This document shows positions 1-11,207 of a stretch of 64,000 bases of DNA, piece after piece. Numbering within the stretch: the stretch's first letter is position 1; each line of letters starts with the position of its first letter. Both the position numbers and the translations under genes were made by a program. The notes under the pieces were generated by a model. It was not told the DNA's origin and did not search any database. It worked only from the letters and a program-made list of their open reading frames with translations. Source of the stretch: Amaranthus tricolor (taxonomy: Eukaryota > Streptophyta > Magnoliopsida > Caryophyllales > Amaranthaceae); NCBI RefSeq assembly GCF_026212465.1, contig NC_080053.1:12393640-12457639 (forward strand), read 5' to 3'.

Positions 1-43
1 AAAGTTCAGGACTATGAAAGTTAGTGCTAATCAGTTGTGTTTG

Positions 44-51
44 TATATATA
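44..51 (+). promoter_or_regulatory. Candidate TATA box of the small heat shock gene
   Basis: TATATATA lies about 115 bp upstream of the start codon of the small heat shock gene, a normal distance for a plant core promoter plus 5' leader. Only 164 bp of upstream sequence are in the window, and I see no clean heat-shock element (alternating GAA/TTC) in it. Confidence 0.45.
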
Positions 52-164
52 CTCCTACAACAATATACACCATTATATCAATTCCTATCCTATTAGTATT
101 ACTCTAAACCTAAAAAAAATTTAAAAAAAATAAAAAAAAAACATTTCTTAGCATTCAACAAAAA

Positions 165-584
165 ATGAGCAGTTTGTTGGACAGTTTGAAGAACATGTCC
201 ATTGAGAATGGGGACCTATTTTATTGGGCAGCACAAGCCTGTCCTGTTTTGAACACTCCAGTAGACTGGAAAGAGACCCCTGAATCTCATATCTTTGTGC
301 TTGATCTTCCTGGTGTTAATAAAGATGCTGTTAAGATTGAGTTTGATCAAGACAGAGTCCTCCAAATTAGCGGGGATAAAGGTCTTCAGGAGTCTCGAGA
401 AGGCGAGAAATGGCATCGAATTGAACGGATTCAGGGTAAGTTTTGCAGGAGATTTCAACTGCCAGAGAATGTTAAGGTCGATGACGTAAGGGCTAATATG
501 GAGAATGGTGTGCTTAAGGTCGTGGTTCCTAAACACGAGGTTAAGAAACCCGAAAAGAAGGTTATTGAGATCATGGAGAAGTGA
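165..584 (+). CDS. Small heat shock protein, cytosolic class I-like
   Basis: This intronless 139-residue protein is an alpha-crystallin-domain chaperone. Proteins of this family form oligomers that hold denatured proteins for HSP70/HSP100 refolding. The domain starts near residue 33 with [10 protein letters not shown], continues through the DLPGV and VLQISGD strands and WHRIER, and ends with the consensus-II stretch [20 protein letters not shown]. The N-terminal arm is short (about 32 residues) and lacks the usual class I SLIPS..FG start. The C-terminus carries no ER-retention or peroxisomal signal, so a cytosolic location is inferred. Overall similarity is to plant class I proteins, but the arm makes the class uncertain. 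The first ATG, preceded by an A-rich leader, is the natural start. The lack of introns is normal for class I genes. Confidence 0.9.
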   Translation: MSSLLDSLKNMSIENGDLFYWAAQACPVLNTPVDWKETPESHIFVLDLPGVNKDAVKIEFDQDRVLQISGDKGLQESREGEKWHRIERIQGKFCRRFQLPENVKVDDVRANMENGVLKVVVPKHEVKKPEKKVIEIMEK

Positions 585-1142
585 TCATGGATTATAATCT
601 ATATAAGGAAGAAAAGATTCAAGTATGATGAACTCGTGTATGTATGTGTGTGTTATATCTGCAATCTGAATAATATGATGTATCAGTTGATGTTTCGTCA
701 GTAATGTTATGTGTTTTTAAGTGTATTTATGGTGTAATGTTTTGTTTATAGAGTATGCTCTCTTTTAAGTTTTACTATACATATAATTTGGAATCGAGAA
801 TCGTTGAAGACCCTCATCATGATCATTATATCCGATGTATGATCAGGGTCTAAAGAGGAGAATGCAGCCAAATAGTCCCTCGACTCCAGAAAGATCCTCC
901 CAAGCTTGCAGTTTACTATATAAGTTTAGCCCTTAAACATGAAATTAAAAATAACGTGAAATCGTTTAAGATGGTGTGTGTGCATGTGCAAAGACGGAAT
1001 ATTAACGAACCGATAAGAAAGATAGAAAATTGGAATAAAAATAACACAAAGAATCTGCACTTATGCTCAAATAAAGCTTTTAGAAGGCATTCAAGTATGC
1101 AGATAAACAGGCAGCATTGCTGTGAATCAAAATCTCTATGGA
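585..1142. other. Convergent 3' regions between two genes
   Basis: This AT-rich stretch holds the 3' untranslated region of the heat shock gene and the 3' flank of the DUF309 gene read from the other strand. An imperfect inverted repeat (about 809-850, GACCCTCATCATGATCAT against ATGTATGATCAGGGTC) could form a hairpin. A 69-codon reading frame here resembles nothing and is probably chance. Confidence 0.5.
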
Positions 1143-2493
1143 CTAATAGTTTTCACAAGCCATGAGATGGGTTCGGGTTGCATCCAAAAATGGAAGTTTT
1201 ACCCTTGTTACCGGAACATTTATGGCTCCGTAGCATCTCTGAGGATCAAATACGATGTAAGTGTGTTGCTTCGAACCATCAGTATTCTCGTCTTCTAGAA
1301 AATACAGGTGTTGCCCTGCGCCAAAACCTTCTAGAAGTTGGTATGATCTTTCTGTTTGTTCCATCGTCAGACAAAAATCTTCATTACCTGTGTTTAAGGA
1401 AGAACATGCAAGTATTTATTACAAATCAATCCAAATCCAAAATAAAGAAGATTGAAGGAAAAGACAGAACCGACAGGCTGCAAGCTCCAACTGGGTTTGA
1501 TAGATGAAATTTAGGACACTCGAAATTTGTTGTTCAAACTCATGAAATGGCCCATCTTTGAAATTCAGCTTTCGTAGCTTGCACAATCCTTCCCCCATCT
1601 CCATCATTGCACCCTTGTGATTCTGTGTCGATTTTTAGTAAGTGTTAGCTACAATCAATTCGTTCAACGTTGACCAAAATCTCGGTCGGGTTGATTTCGA
1701 AATGCCAAGTACACTCCATTTTATTGGTTTTTTATGGTTGTACTTGCCGATACACTATTTTAATTGTACTTCGTTCAAAATTATAAAAAAAATAAAATTT
1801 ACTTTGAGATGAATCAACAAAAAATCTCACTTGATTATGTTTTAAGTATAGATTGACAATAAATTATGAACAAATAGTGACTGGTAAATAGTGAAAAAAA
1901 CAAAAGAAACATTCGATTAGAGATTAAGAGGGATTATACACAAAAGATTATACTTTATTCGACTCTATCTACAAAATGTCAAATCATAATCCACATATAT
2001 TCTACTCTTCTATTCATTCGTATTTGTTGACATAAATAAGCTCCAAAAAATGTTAATATTTGATGTTAAATGTTTAAAAGAACAGAAAGATTAAACCTAC
2101 CTGGTTGAAGAGATGATAGAAGGCAACAGCACACTGAAGGAGAGCATGAAGCAAGGTACGAAGAGGGTCGTAAGAATCAAACCATAGAGATTCAAGCAGA
2201 TCATGACAAGCATAGTATTTCCTCTCATTGAACAGTTTCACTGCTTCTTCAAACCTCGCCAATCCATCACCAGACGCCTCCTCTTTCTCATCCGAAGACA
2301 CATAGCGGTACGATCTTACCAAATATTTACAGCTTCTTTCGGCACAGGAGTACTCATTGCATTTGATCAAACCCGTGACCGTGAAACCAGAGAAAGAAAA
2401 ATCACAAACACCGGAACTGATACGATGCTGATAATGAGAAGAAAGAGGAAATACAGATGGAGTGGAGAACGCTATATGTTGTAAGCGCAACAT
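1143..2493 (-). CDS. DUF309 family protein, probably plastid-targeted
   Basis: Three exons join in phase to encode 261 residues: exon 1 at 2101-2493, exon 2 at 1475-1622 and exon 3 at 1143-1387. Donors CCAG|GTAGGT and GCCT|GTCGGT and both ACAG acceptors support this, and the exon 2/3 junction rebuilds a Cys codon. The first ~70 residues are Ser-rich and basic, like a chloroplast transit peptide. The DUF309 core follows: an Asp/Glu-rich helix, then LFNERKYYACHDLLESLW (the family's F..G.Y...H..LE..W pattern), LLQCAVAFYHL and NHKGAMMEMGEGL. The third exon encodes GFGAGQHLYFLED. DUF309 is a small helical domain found in bacteria and plastids; no biochemical role is established to my knowledge. 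The family call rests on this motif pattern; targeting is inference. Confidence 0.8.
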
Positions 2494-2984
2494 TGCATAA
2501 CTCCAGTTTCACATCCAAAACTGAAATCCCTCCCTTCTTTCCTTTACAGCCACATGACAAGATATTTTCATAGAAGTATATGGCTTTTGGTTTTCAATGG
2601 ACTTGGAGAAAAAATAAAAAGCAGAAAAAGACATCAGGATATTTACGTCTTATCTGAGTGCACAGCTACCACTAATCAAATTGCTCTAGTAGTGATATGT
2701 ATTTTAGATAATATCAACAATTACTCTCCAAAATCGTTTTACAGATCCAGTTCATAATGACATAATTACATAATACACACATTTTAAATGGAGTCGATCT
2801 TTAAACTATAGTATTAACAAAAGGAAAACCAAACATTTTACTTCATATATATATTTAACAGGCAAAGAGAGAGTAGAACACCTTCCGAGTAACAATAACA
2901 TCGAGATTGATGCATCAGCTTATTGATATCAGTGAACATAGCTGCATAGTGTCAACCCGAAAAGAATAACAAGGAGACTGAAGC
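2494..2984. other. Intergenic region between DUF309 and CTL1 genes
   Basis: AT-rich spacer of about 490 bp. Both flanking genes lie on the minus strand, so it contains the DUF309 promoter and leader and the CTL1 3' untranslated region. No mobile element or extra gene is visible. Confidence 0.6.
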
Positions 2985-5778
2985 TTAAGAAGAGGAGCTA
3001 GCAACATAAGACGGGTTGAAAGCCTTTTGTTCACCACATGCAAGCACTTCGTGAGGTCCTGCTTCCTCTCTGCCAACGCCCATCAAGTCAAGGTAGTAAA
3101 GGTAGTGAGAAATGATGTTCGTCATGCCATCGACCTCACCCTTTCCACAAACAAGATCTCCGTACAAGACATTCATGGTGGTTCCAAAGCCAGGGATTCT
3201 CTTCGACAAAGTATCATTCTTGGTGGGCTTCCAGTCGCCTACGAAAACTTCATGGGCTGAAGGTTGTCCCTTCTTCATTGGAGTCATCCACCTCCAAATT
3301 GCAGCTTGGAAGGCCAGGGTAGCATTCTGCTCAATGTATTCCGGATGATTCAGCAAATCCTCCTTCAGTGCCTCACCTACTGCTCCATAGTTGTAATTCC
3401 TAGATCAAAAGTATCAGCATTTACTAAGAATCCCCATTATTATATAAAAATGTTTACTATTTTCTACCATGTAATCATAACTAATACTTTTCTGAGCATA
3501 ACCACATATAACAATGCCAAAGCCTTAATCCAAATAATACACTTAAGCTACATGAACCAAAACATTGCTTCACGCATTCCACAACAGTAACCAAGCCTTT
3601 TGATCATCACTTGCCATTTACAGATCAGCTTTCAGTGTATAGAGAGAATAACAAAACTGTGAGCAAAAGCCTTCATACCTGAAGGACCTGCTAAAAGTCA
3701 GCTTTTACTAATTTCACAATGGCTAATCTATGTGAGGTAACTTTCCTTAATGTTGAGTACATATGAATTATGATGAGGCCTGACAACTTGCATTGCACAT
3801 CAAGTGAATAGTGGGTCATCCTTCTTCTAAATGTAAATTTATAGTCCTAAAACATCATGATCATAATCAACAACTTTAAATATTAAGTTAGATAAGGAGA
3901 AGACACCCACTTAAACTGCAATAACACATATTAGTAAGTCTATCTTGCCTGTGGCATAAGTAAGATCAAACGGGAGTGCGCATACACACACAAACAGAAT
4001 CTACCACTCCACAAGGTTTATAAGAATTTGACAAACACAAGCATAAAAACAGATGAGCAAGAGATTTTGCATACACATACCAGTAAATAGGGATAGCACC
4101 TCGGCCGTAGTAATCAACGCCAGGTGAGCAGGGGTATGTGTACTTGAAACTGTCATCGCAGTAAGATTGGCTAGGGCTCAGTTCCTTATTATAGCAAAGT
4201 CCCCAGGCAAAAGGTCCACCAGTAGCAACTCCATAACCACCTGAACACATAATGTTTTATGCTCATGAACACAATAATGAAATATTTATCAGCACAAACC
4301 GACTTCTTCCAAACACACAAAGTTCTGTTACGGGCAGATGAGAATATGAAAATGGAAATACGGACAGCAACCAGCACACAGATGATTGTGAAGGAAGTAA
4401 GCAAGCAAAAAGCAAGCCACGTTTACCACAATTAGAACACTGAAAAAATAATCACATCTCTGAAAAACCAAGTATCCAACATGATAATATAGGTAGAATT
4501 TGAGGTATATCTAGACAAGTTCTGTCGTAAAAAAAAATCTAAATCGCCAGAAGCAAATGAAGCACCAACAATGAATATATCCCTTCACATATGCTCCAAT
4601 TTCATGCACACAACATATTCAGTAACAGTCATACCATTCCCATAGAGAAGCTCTACTCCTCCGTCCATATGTTCCACAATTTCTTTTTGCTTATCTCAGT
4701 TAATTTGCTACTTTTTTCCTTTTATAGAATTGATCCCTAGTCCCACCACTTTCTTTAATTTTCATTCACACATCGATTCTCTCTTTTAAAATCATCCGCA
4801 CAACATATACATTTTGTCTTATTTTATCAACAACAGTGCTCCAATCCTTAATATTTGTGAAAATCTCCTGGTTAGCAAACTCAGGGGTCGGTGGAGTATT
4901 AAAAACAAAAATATGTCAAGCATATGCTTTCCAAATTGCAAGACAAAGGATCAAACAATTAAGTTTCTCAAGAATACTCCCTATGTACGCTTGATGTTTC
5001 TACACTTACTACATTTCTATTTTAAGCTTCGGTCCCATTCTCTATTGATCACAAATTCACAATCACAAACTCATTATCTCTCTCCGTTTAATTTATATGC
5101 ATCTTTCGTTCGGTTGTTTTTTTAATTTTACATTACAAATTAACAATATAATTTCCCTTCGTTGTAGCGAAATCTAATATACAGATTGAGTAGCAAACTC
5201 AAGTAACAAAAACTGAAATAAATTAGAAATTATCAACAGCAGCTAAATTTCTCGTAAATTAAGGAAGAATCATCCTTCAACTTTTATAATCAAATTTAGA
5301 CAAAAATTAAATTAATAAATCAATCAAAGCAGCGTTATCCAAAATGAAAATAGAAAATAAGAAGAAAAAAAGAGAGAGAAAGATAATTACAGGAGGTCTT
5401 GCTGCCGACATGACCAAGGAAAGCCGCAAGCTCCTTCATACCCATAAGTTTACCACCAGTAGTACAAAATCCTAACGGTTGGTAAAGAGCAGCAGCAGTA
5501 ATAAATGATTGATAATCCCAAAACCCTACCGCATGAGCTTCTGGTGCATTTCTCTTTGCAAACAACTGCTCAAACTGGTACGTTTGAAAGAAATCTGTAA
5601 TCGTTTCATTACAACAAAATTTAGACCATTCACTACACTCCCATCCTCTAGTACAAACCTTCTTCCCTTTAACAATCTTCACCTTTGTTTCTTCTGACAT
5701 ATCCGCCATTGTTAATTCCACCATTACCATCAATGTTAACAGAAAAACCACCATTGCCGACACTTTTTGGGACGCCAT
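2985..5778 (-). CDS. CTL1: Chitinase-like protein 1 (GH19 fold, CTL1/POM1 type)
   Basis: Exons 5391-5778, 4081-4240 and 2985-3399 join in phase to 320 residues, close to the length of Arabidopsis CTL1. Residues 1-25 form a hydrophobic signal peptide ending TMA, so the protein is secreted. The GH19 region contains GFWDYQSFITAAALY, the Cys-rich CSEWSKFCC, GPFAWGLCYNKELSP, GRGAIPIYWNYNYG, AIWRWMTP and YYLDLMGVGREEAGPHE. Where active class I/II chitinases carry the catalytic His-Glu-Thr motif, this protein has GHVGSKTSCGYG, so the acid catalyst is absent, as in CTL1/CTL2. CTL1 proteins act in cell-wall cellulose assembly and glucan-hemicellulose interaction rather than chitin hydrolysis. A Ser-rich tail (VASSSS) ends the protein. 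Both splice junctions rebuild conserved codons (Cys-Gly-Tyr-Gly; Tyr-Trp-Asn-Tyr). Confidence 0.93.
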
Positions 5779-6203
5779 TTTTGGTGAGCTTACGTTAGTT
5801 GGAATTGCAAGGAAGAGTTAAGTTGAGGTAAATAAAAGGAAGATAGAGAAAGTGATGGAACAACTGATGAATTGATTAATTTACCTAAATTGCGAGATTT
5901 TTTCGTAGGGTGGAAGGGAAGGAGAGAGAATGACAAAAGCAAGCAAGGAATGGAGATGGGAATGAGGAGAGAGAAAGAAGGTGGGCTATGGCTGTCGAAG
6001 TAGAGAGGGAAATTAGGAAAGTAGGGTAATGGAAATGAAGATTCTAGAGAGATCAACGGTAGAAAATTAAAGTAGATTAGTTAATGATGCTGATTTAATA
6101 GCGGGAAGGTGTGGATGTTGAGAGAATTGCATATTTGCATGTAAATTATGAGGGCGACCACCCACCTCCCTCTCACCGACACTTCACGGATCACAAATTA
6201 AGC
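5779..6203 (-). promoter_or_regulatory. Promoter and 5' leader region of CTL1
   Basis: The 425 bp upstream of the CTL1 start (minus strand) include a long pyrimidine-rich tract (roughly 5890-6060, read on the minus strand), typical of plant 5' leaders or Y-patch promoters. An 88-codon Ser/Pro/Leu-rich reading frame there is a by-product of this composition. I do not see an unambiguous TATA box. Confidence 0.4.
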
Positions 6204-6228
6204 AAAAAAAAAAAAAAAAAAAAAAAAA
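6204..6228. repeat. Poly(A)/poly(T) run of 25
   Basis: An uninterrupted run of 25 A on the plus strand, just upstream of the CTL1 promoter region. Confidence 0.9.
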
Positions 6229-6930
6229 CTCCTACTTCCTAATTTAAAATGATTTAAAATGATGCACAATGAATTTGAATTTGACATGAAGTTAAGTTTT
6301 AAGATAGTTCAAATAAAATAAATCTTTCTATAAGATAGAGTTATTCTATTTATTATTGGATTTGATCTACCCAAATATTGGGTTTCAGGGGGTGTTTGAT
6401 TTTTAGCTTGTTGGTTGACTTTTGATTTTTGACTTGTTGGTTGGTCAAATTGTTAAAAAACGTGTTTGGTAAATGGCTTTTAAAGCAGTTGAAAAGCTGG
6501 ATTTTTAAGCCAAAATGAAAAAGCTACTCCATGTAGCTTTTTTTTGTTGGCTTTTAACATGTTAGCCCACCTTTTCTCTAACTAGTTGTGGGCCGCGTGC
6601 TACGCACGTGGTCCCCCAAGTTATACTTTCGAATTTCATGATGTTATGTTATACATTTTTATTAATAATAATACAAATAAAAATATTAGAATATCAATGT
6701 GATGCAAATGTGTGAAGAATTCGAGGGATGCAAGTGTATGTTGGGTTGTCAATGTGCAGTTGATTCATTCTATTTCAACCAATAATTATCTCCGACTAAG
6801 AGCTAGGCGTGAAATGATTCATTCTATTTCAACTAATGCGTAATGCCTAGTTGTGTAAGAATGACGATATATTATATACTCTAACGTTAATGCCAACGAA
6901 GTTATGAATATACGAGTTTAAGTGGCAGAG
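6229..6930. other. Intergenic, possible degenerate MITE
   Basis: No gene. Between about 6388 and 6590 the sequence repeats short TTGGTTGACTTTTGA-type words and an AAAAGCTGG/CCATGTAGCTTTTT arrangement like old hAT-type MITEs, but I could not find two matching ends. Confidence 0.35.
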
Positions 6931-6932
6931 TA
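6931..6932. repeat. TA target-site duplication, left copy (mariner element)
   Basis: The dinucleotide TA directly precedes the left terminal repeat CTCCCTCC. Its partner is at 23582-23583. Confidence 0.75.
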
Positions 6933-7319
6933 CTCCCTCCTATTCTTTTTACTTGGGACATTTCCTTATTAGGTAAATTCACTCCACTTGTCCCATTTCC
7001 TTTTTTGGCACTGATTTTTTTACCTAAATGCCCTTAGTTCACACACGTAATTACGAAAGTACCCTCGCTTACACTACTTACCCAAGCAGATTAATTACAT
7101 AATCACTCATTAATACCCTTAATGATTCCCTCCCTTTTTAAATTAATCCCCCCATCCTGAACCCACTAATTGAAACCCTAACTCTCTCTCTCTCATCTTC
7201 ATCCCTGATTGTGCCTCATCTTCATCTTCCTCCTTCATCCCCATTGTTACTGATTATCGTCCTTCATCTTCATCTTCATTTCCTTCATCATCTCCCTTCC
7301 CATCTCTCTCCCCTCTTTT

Positions 7320-7709
7320 TTGGTGTTCGATTGTCTTATAGATCTAGGTTTTATTTTCCTTTGGGTTTTCGAATATGGAGTCACCAAGTTCTTGTCTTTC
7401 TTGTTGTCTTCATCCCAAGAAAGTGATCTAGTTGGTCCTCCTAATTCTTGGTTTGACTTCTACAATCGAGCTATTCCATCTCCTACGAGCTTTGTTGAAA
7501 TGGATCCTAACTGGGGAAGAACTTTAACTTCTGAGGATGAAGAAATTGAGGGTTTATTTGATTTACAACTAGATCTGCAAGATCTTTATATTGAGAACTT
7601 GTGCCCTTCCTCAGATGAAGAATCACTGGATGATGATGATTTGGTTTCTGATTTTGATGTTGGAGGACCATTCTCTCGTATGGATACATCTTTTCTTTTT
7701 GACTTATGA
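7320..7709 (+). CDS. Unrecognised acidic ORF inside the mariner element
   Basis: I do not recognise this protein. An open frame of 129 codons runs to a stop at 7707-7709. The most credible start is the ATG at 7501 (69 residues), because the part from there on looks protein-like: MDPNWGRTLTSEDEEIEG, then LDLQDLY, then a run of Asp/Glu with SSDEES and DDDDLVSDFD. It is preceded by a CT-rich stretch (about 7180-7320) like a plant 5' leader. It lies between the left mariner terminus and the transposase 3' end, on the opposite strand. Plant MLEs are usually described with one gene. It could be a captured host fragment (exons of a nuclear acidic protein) or chance. Confidence 0.35.
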   Translation: MVFDCLIDLGFIFLWVFEYGVTKFLSFLLSSSQESDLVGPPNSWFDFYNRAIPSPTSFVEMDPNWGRTLTSEDEEIEGLFDLQLDLQDLYIENLCPSSDEESLDDDDLVSDFDVGGPFSRMDTSFLFDL

Positions 7710-8170
7710 TGATTTTGTGTATGTGTTTTTTATGGTATGCATGTCTGTGTTGGTGTTCTGATTTTTTTCCCTATGATTTTTTTTGAGGGTAAACATTTGA
7801 TTATAGCGACAAAAACCCTAAATCAACTTATTTTGCCACCAATCTAGGGTTTTCAATTCATAAGCCACCAAACATCATGTTTATAAGGCTATGTTCTTAC
7901 CAGATTCAGGAGGGAATTACTATGGTTTATGGGGTATCTGTGATGAGAACATTTTGTTCTCTGAGATGAATTTTTTTGATTTTGTTTTTAAAGCCATCAA
8001 TAATCTGTTGAAGCTGTCATTTTCATTTAAATGTTTATGGTTAAACAAATTGATGATTTTTTTTAACATCGTGTTTACACCTAAACATTTACCTAACATA
8101 ATTCACCAAAAAGTGAGTATAAACATGTAACCGAAAAGTATACTCATATCTGTCATATATACATGCTACC
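7710..8170. other. Non-coding mariner interior
   Basis: AT-rich sequence between the acidic ORF and the CACTA insertion. By position it belongs to the region just 3' of the mariner transposase stop codon before the CACTA element arrived. No further gene is visible. Confidence 0.5.
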
Positions 8171-8173
8171 TGT
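8171..8173. repeat. TGT target-site duplication, left copy (CACTA element)
   Basis: TGT directly precedes CACTAGTGG. The same three bases follow the right terminus at 21202-21204. A 3 bp duplication is diagnostic of CACTA elements. Confidence 0.85.
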
Positions 8174-8183
8174 CACTAGTGGA

Positions 8184-8500
8184 AAAAAAACGTATTTGTT
8201 GCGTCTCATTTGCTGCGGTTTTTGTATATTCGCAGCAATAAATTGCTTGTTGCGGTTTCAAATGAAAAAGAATTAGAAAAAAAAAAACAATTAATTGCTG
8301 CGGTTTAGTGGGATGACCGCAGAAAATACTCCATTGCAACATTAATTGCTGCGGTTTTGCTTGTGACCGCAGCAAATAACTGTTAACTACTTCATTATGT
8401 TGTTGTTTTTTGCTGCGGTTGTTTGATGCCCGGAGCAATTAAGTGCCATTATAATGAAATTGCTGCGGTTCCCCCTCGAAGCCCGTAGCAAATATTGTTT
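8184..8500. repeat. Left subterminal repeats of the CACTA element
   Basis: At least six copies of a TTTGCTGCGGT-type word, in both orientations, occur here: around 8210, 8232, 8252, 8298, 8350, 8410 and 8462. In En/Spm such subterminal motifs bind the TNPA-type protein; a matching role here is inference. Confidence 0.75.
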
Positions 8501-9463
8501 CTTAAAAATTAAAAGAACGACGTTCCAGTAGATACTGTTGTCTCAAAATTAAAATTAACACCCGCCTTTCAAACGTTCCAGCCATTATTCACACTTACTG
8601 TTGTATCAAAAGCCCTCCTAAAACCCACCATTTTCGCACATTGCTACTGTTGATTCTTCATCGTTGTACTGTCTGTCGTCTTCAATTTTGTTTGTCTTCT
8701 TCATCATTGTACTGTTGCTTCCTTCAGTTTCGCATACCCAACGAACATTTCAACCTAATTAAATCGACCATTTTCGTTCTTTTTCTTCTTCTTTAACATT
8801 TGAAACCCACGATTGTTGCTTCCTTCAAAAACCCACGAAATCAGGGCTTAGTCTTGTTCTTCTTCAAGGTATTATTTTTTCAAGCTTAATTTAAGTTCTT
8901 CAACCTTCATTATGTTTTAGGGATTTAGTTTTTTTATACTAATTTTTTTTTCATTGTATAGGTTATAACACCAAAACCCACAAAATTCAAGGTATCTTTT
9001 TCATTTTGATTTTAATTAGGTTTAAATTTGTCATACTTTATGAATGTGTATATTGTTGTTGTTATATTTTTAAGTAATTTCTTCATTTTATTTATCAATG
9101 TGTGTGGTTTTTAAGTTTTAAATTTATCATAATTTATTTCTAGTTTGTAAATTAGGTTAATTAGGGTTGTTTATGGTTAAATGAATGAGTTGTTGATATG
9201 AATGTTAATTAGTTGTCCAAGTTTATGAATGTGATTTTATTTTTATTGTTTTTATATGTTATTAATATATATAAATATTAATTATGGTTAGTATAATAAA
9301 CATCATTTGGACAGTTCAAAAAATATTGTATTATTATTTGGGTTAATTAGGTTTAAATGAATGATTATTACTTAATTTTGTGCTTCATTAGGGTTCGTTA
9401 AGTATATATGTTTAAAAGTTGTGTATTAATTTTTTTTTGAATCAATTAATCACACTAATTAGG
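8501..9463. other. Upstream region of the CACTA TNP2 gene
   Basis: AT-rich, with several GT/AG pairs (for example CTTCAAGGTATTATTTT near 8870 and a pyrimidine-AG near 8960) that suggest non-coding leader exons and introns. No coding frame. Confidence 0.4.
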
Positions 9464-11202
9464 ATGACAAAAGATCGTTCTTGGATGTTTGGAAGCATTG
9501 AATCGTCGGAATTTATTGATGGCATATTAGAATTTTGTAGTATTGTGGTTGAACATCAAGTTAGGACGGGGGGAGTTGGTTTTTATTGCCCATGTGTCAG
9601 CTGTGGCAATGTATCAAAGGTAGATAGTGTTGATATCCTTAGGGAGCACATACTTCGACGTGGGTTTAGGCCTCAATATCATGTTTGGGTTTGGCATGGT
9701 GCGGAGGGAGTTTACAAAGAGAAAAGTGTTGTTGAGAACGCCAATAATATGGCCGATGTCAATGAGGATGTAGTAGATCATGTTGATGGGTATGAGACAG
9801 ATGAAGAGAATGTCGATGAAGATGTGGATCGTGTTGATGAGATGATGGGGGGAGTCGAGGATGAGTTAGGAAAACGTCCTCGTGTTTTTGACCTGTTGAC
9901 AGAGGCTTCTCAAAAGCCTTTGTACCCTGGATGTATAAAGTTCACCAAACTAACAGCAGTGTTGACAATTTTCAACATTAAGTCAAAGTTCAATTGGAGT
10001 GACGCTAGTTTCACAATGTTATTAGAAGCGTTAGGTGAGATGCTTCTTGAGGAAAATGAACTTCCAAAGTCGACATATTATGCCAAAGAGCTCATGTGTC
10101 CTTTCGGCTTAGAGTACCAGAAGATTCATGCGTGTCCGAATGATTGTGTGTTGTATCGGAATGAAAACGAGAACTTAGAAGAGTGTCCTAGGTGTGGGTT
10201 ATCGTGCTACAAGCGTAAAGGGGCTCGGGATGCTAAAGGGTCCCCGACTAAGGTGTTGTGGTATCTTCCAATAATACCTAGATTCAAGCACTTATTTTCT
10301 ATAAAGAAAGATGCGTTAAATTTGAGGTGGCATATAGGGTGAAGAAAAGTCACTTGCTCACACATCCATCTGATTCTCCGAAGTGGAAGAGTATTGATAG
10401 GTTGCATAAGACTTTTGGGGGTGATGTTTGTAATTTAAGGCTCGGACAGTGTACATATGGAATGAACCCATTTGGCAATCTTAGTTCTCAACATAGTACT
10501 TGGCCGGTACTTTTAGTGATCTATAATTTGCCACCTTGGTTGTGTATGAAGTGTAAGTACATTATGCTTTCGCTTCTTATCTCGGGTCCTAAACAACCTG
10601 GCATTGACATAGATGTATATCTTGCACCTCTAGTTGAGGATTTGAGAAAGATGTGGGATGAAGGCGTTTCAGTGTTTGATGCATATGCTAATGAGGAGTT
10701 CACTTTGCGTGCAATGCTTTTATGCACCGTTAATGATTTTCCGGCATATGGCAACTTATCGGGGTATAAGAACAAAGGGAAGAAAGCATGCCCAATATGT
10801 ATCAATGACATGGAATCCACGTGGATTCCTAAGTGCAAACACGTATTCATGCACCATCAAAAGTTCCTCCCACGAGACCACCAATATCGTTAGAAGAAGA
10901 AGTTGTTCAACGGGGAGGTTGAGGACCGTGTAGCTCGTCGACCGTTGACCGGTTATGAGGTTTATGAACAGGTTAAGGGATTTGAGACTGTATTTGGTAA
11001 AACGGGGCAAGTGCAAGGGGGTGAAGACCGATTATGGAAAAAAGAATCAATCTTTTGGAATCTTCCATATTGGAGAGATCTACAGGTTAGGCATTGTCTT
11101 GACGTTATGCATATAGAGAAAAATGTATGCGATGCCATACTCGGGACTCTCATGAACATTCCGGGTAAGACAAAGGATGTTAGGGCCGTACGAGATTGAT
11201 TT

Positions 11203-11207
11203 GAATG
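11203..11207. repeat. GAATG target-site duplication, left copy
   Basis: The 5 bp GAATG is repeated at 12269-12273, directly flanking the TG...CA solo LTR. Confidence 0.8.

Noticed and set aside
5790..6056. 88-codon Ser/Leu/Pro-rich minus-strand frame upstream of CTL1
   Set aside because: It translates a pyrimidine-rich 5' leader and is not linked in frame with the chitinase-like gene.
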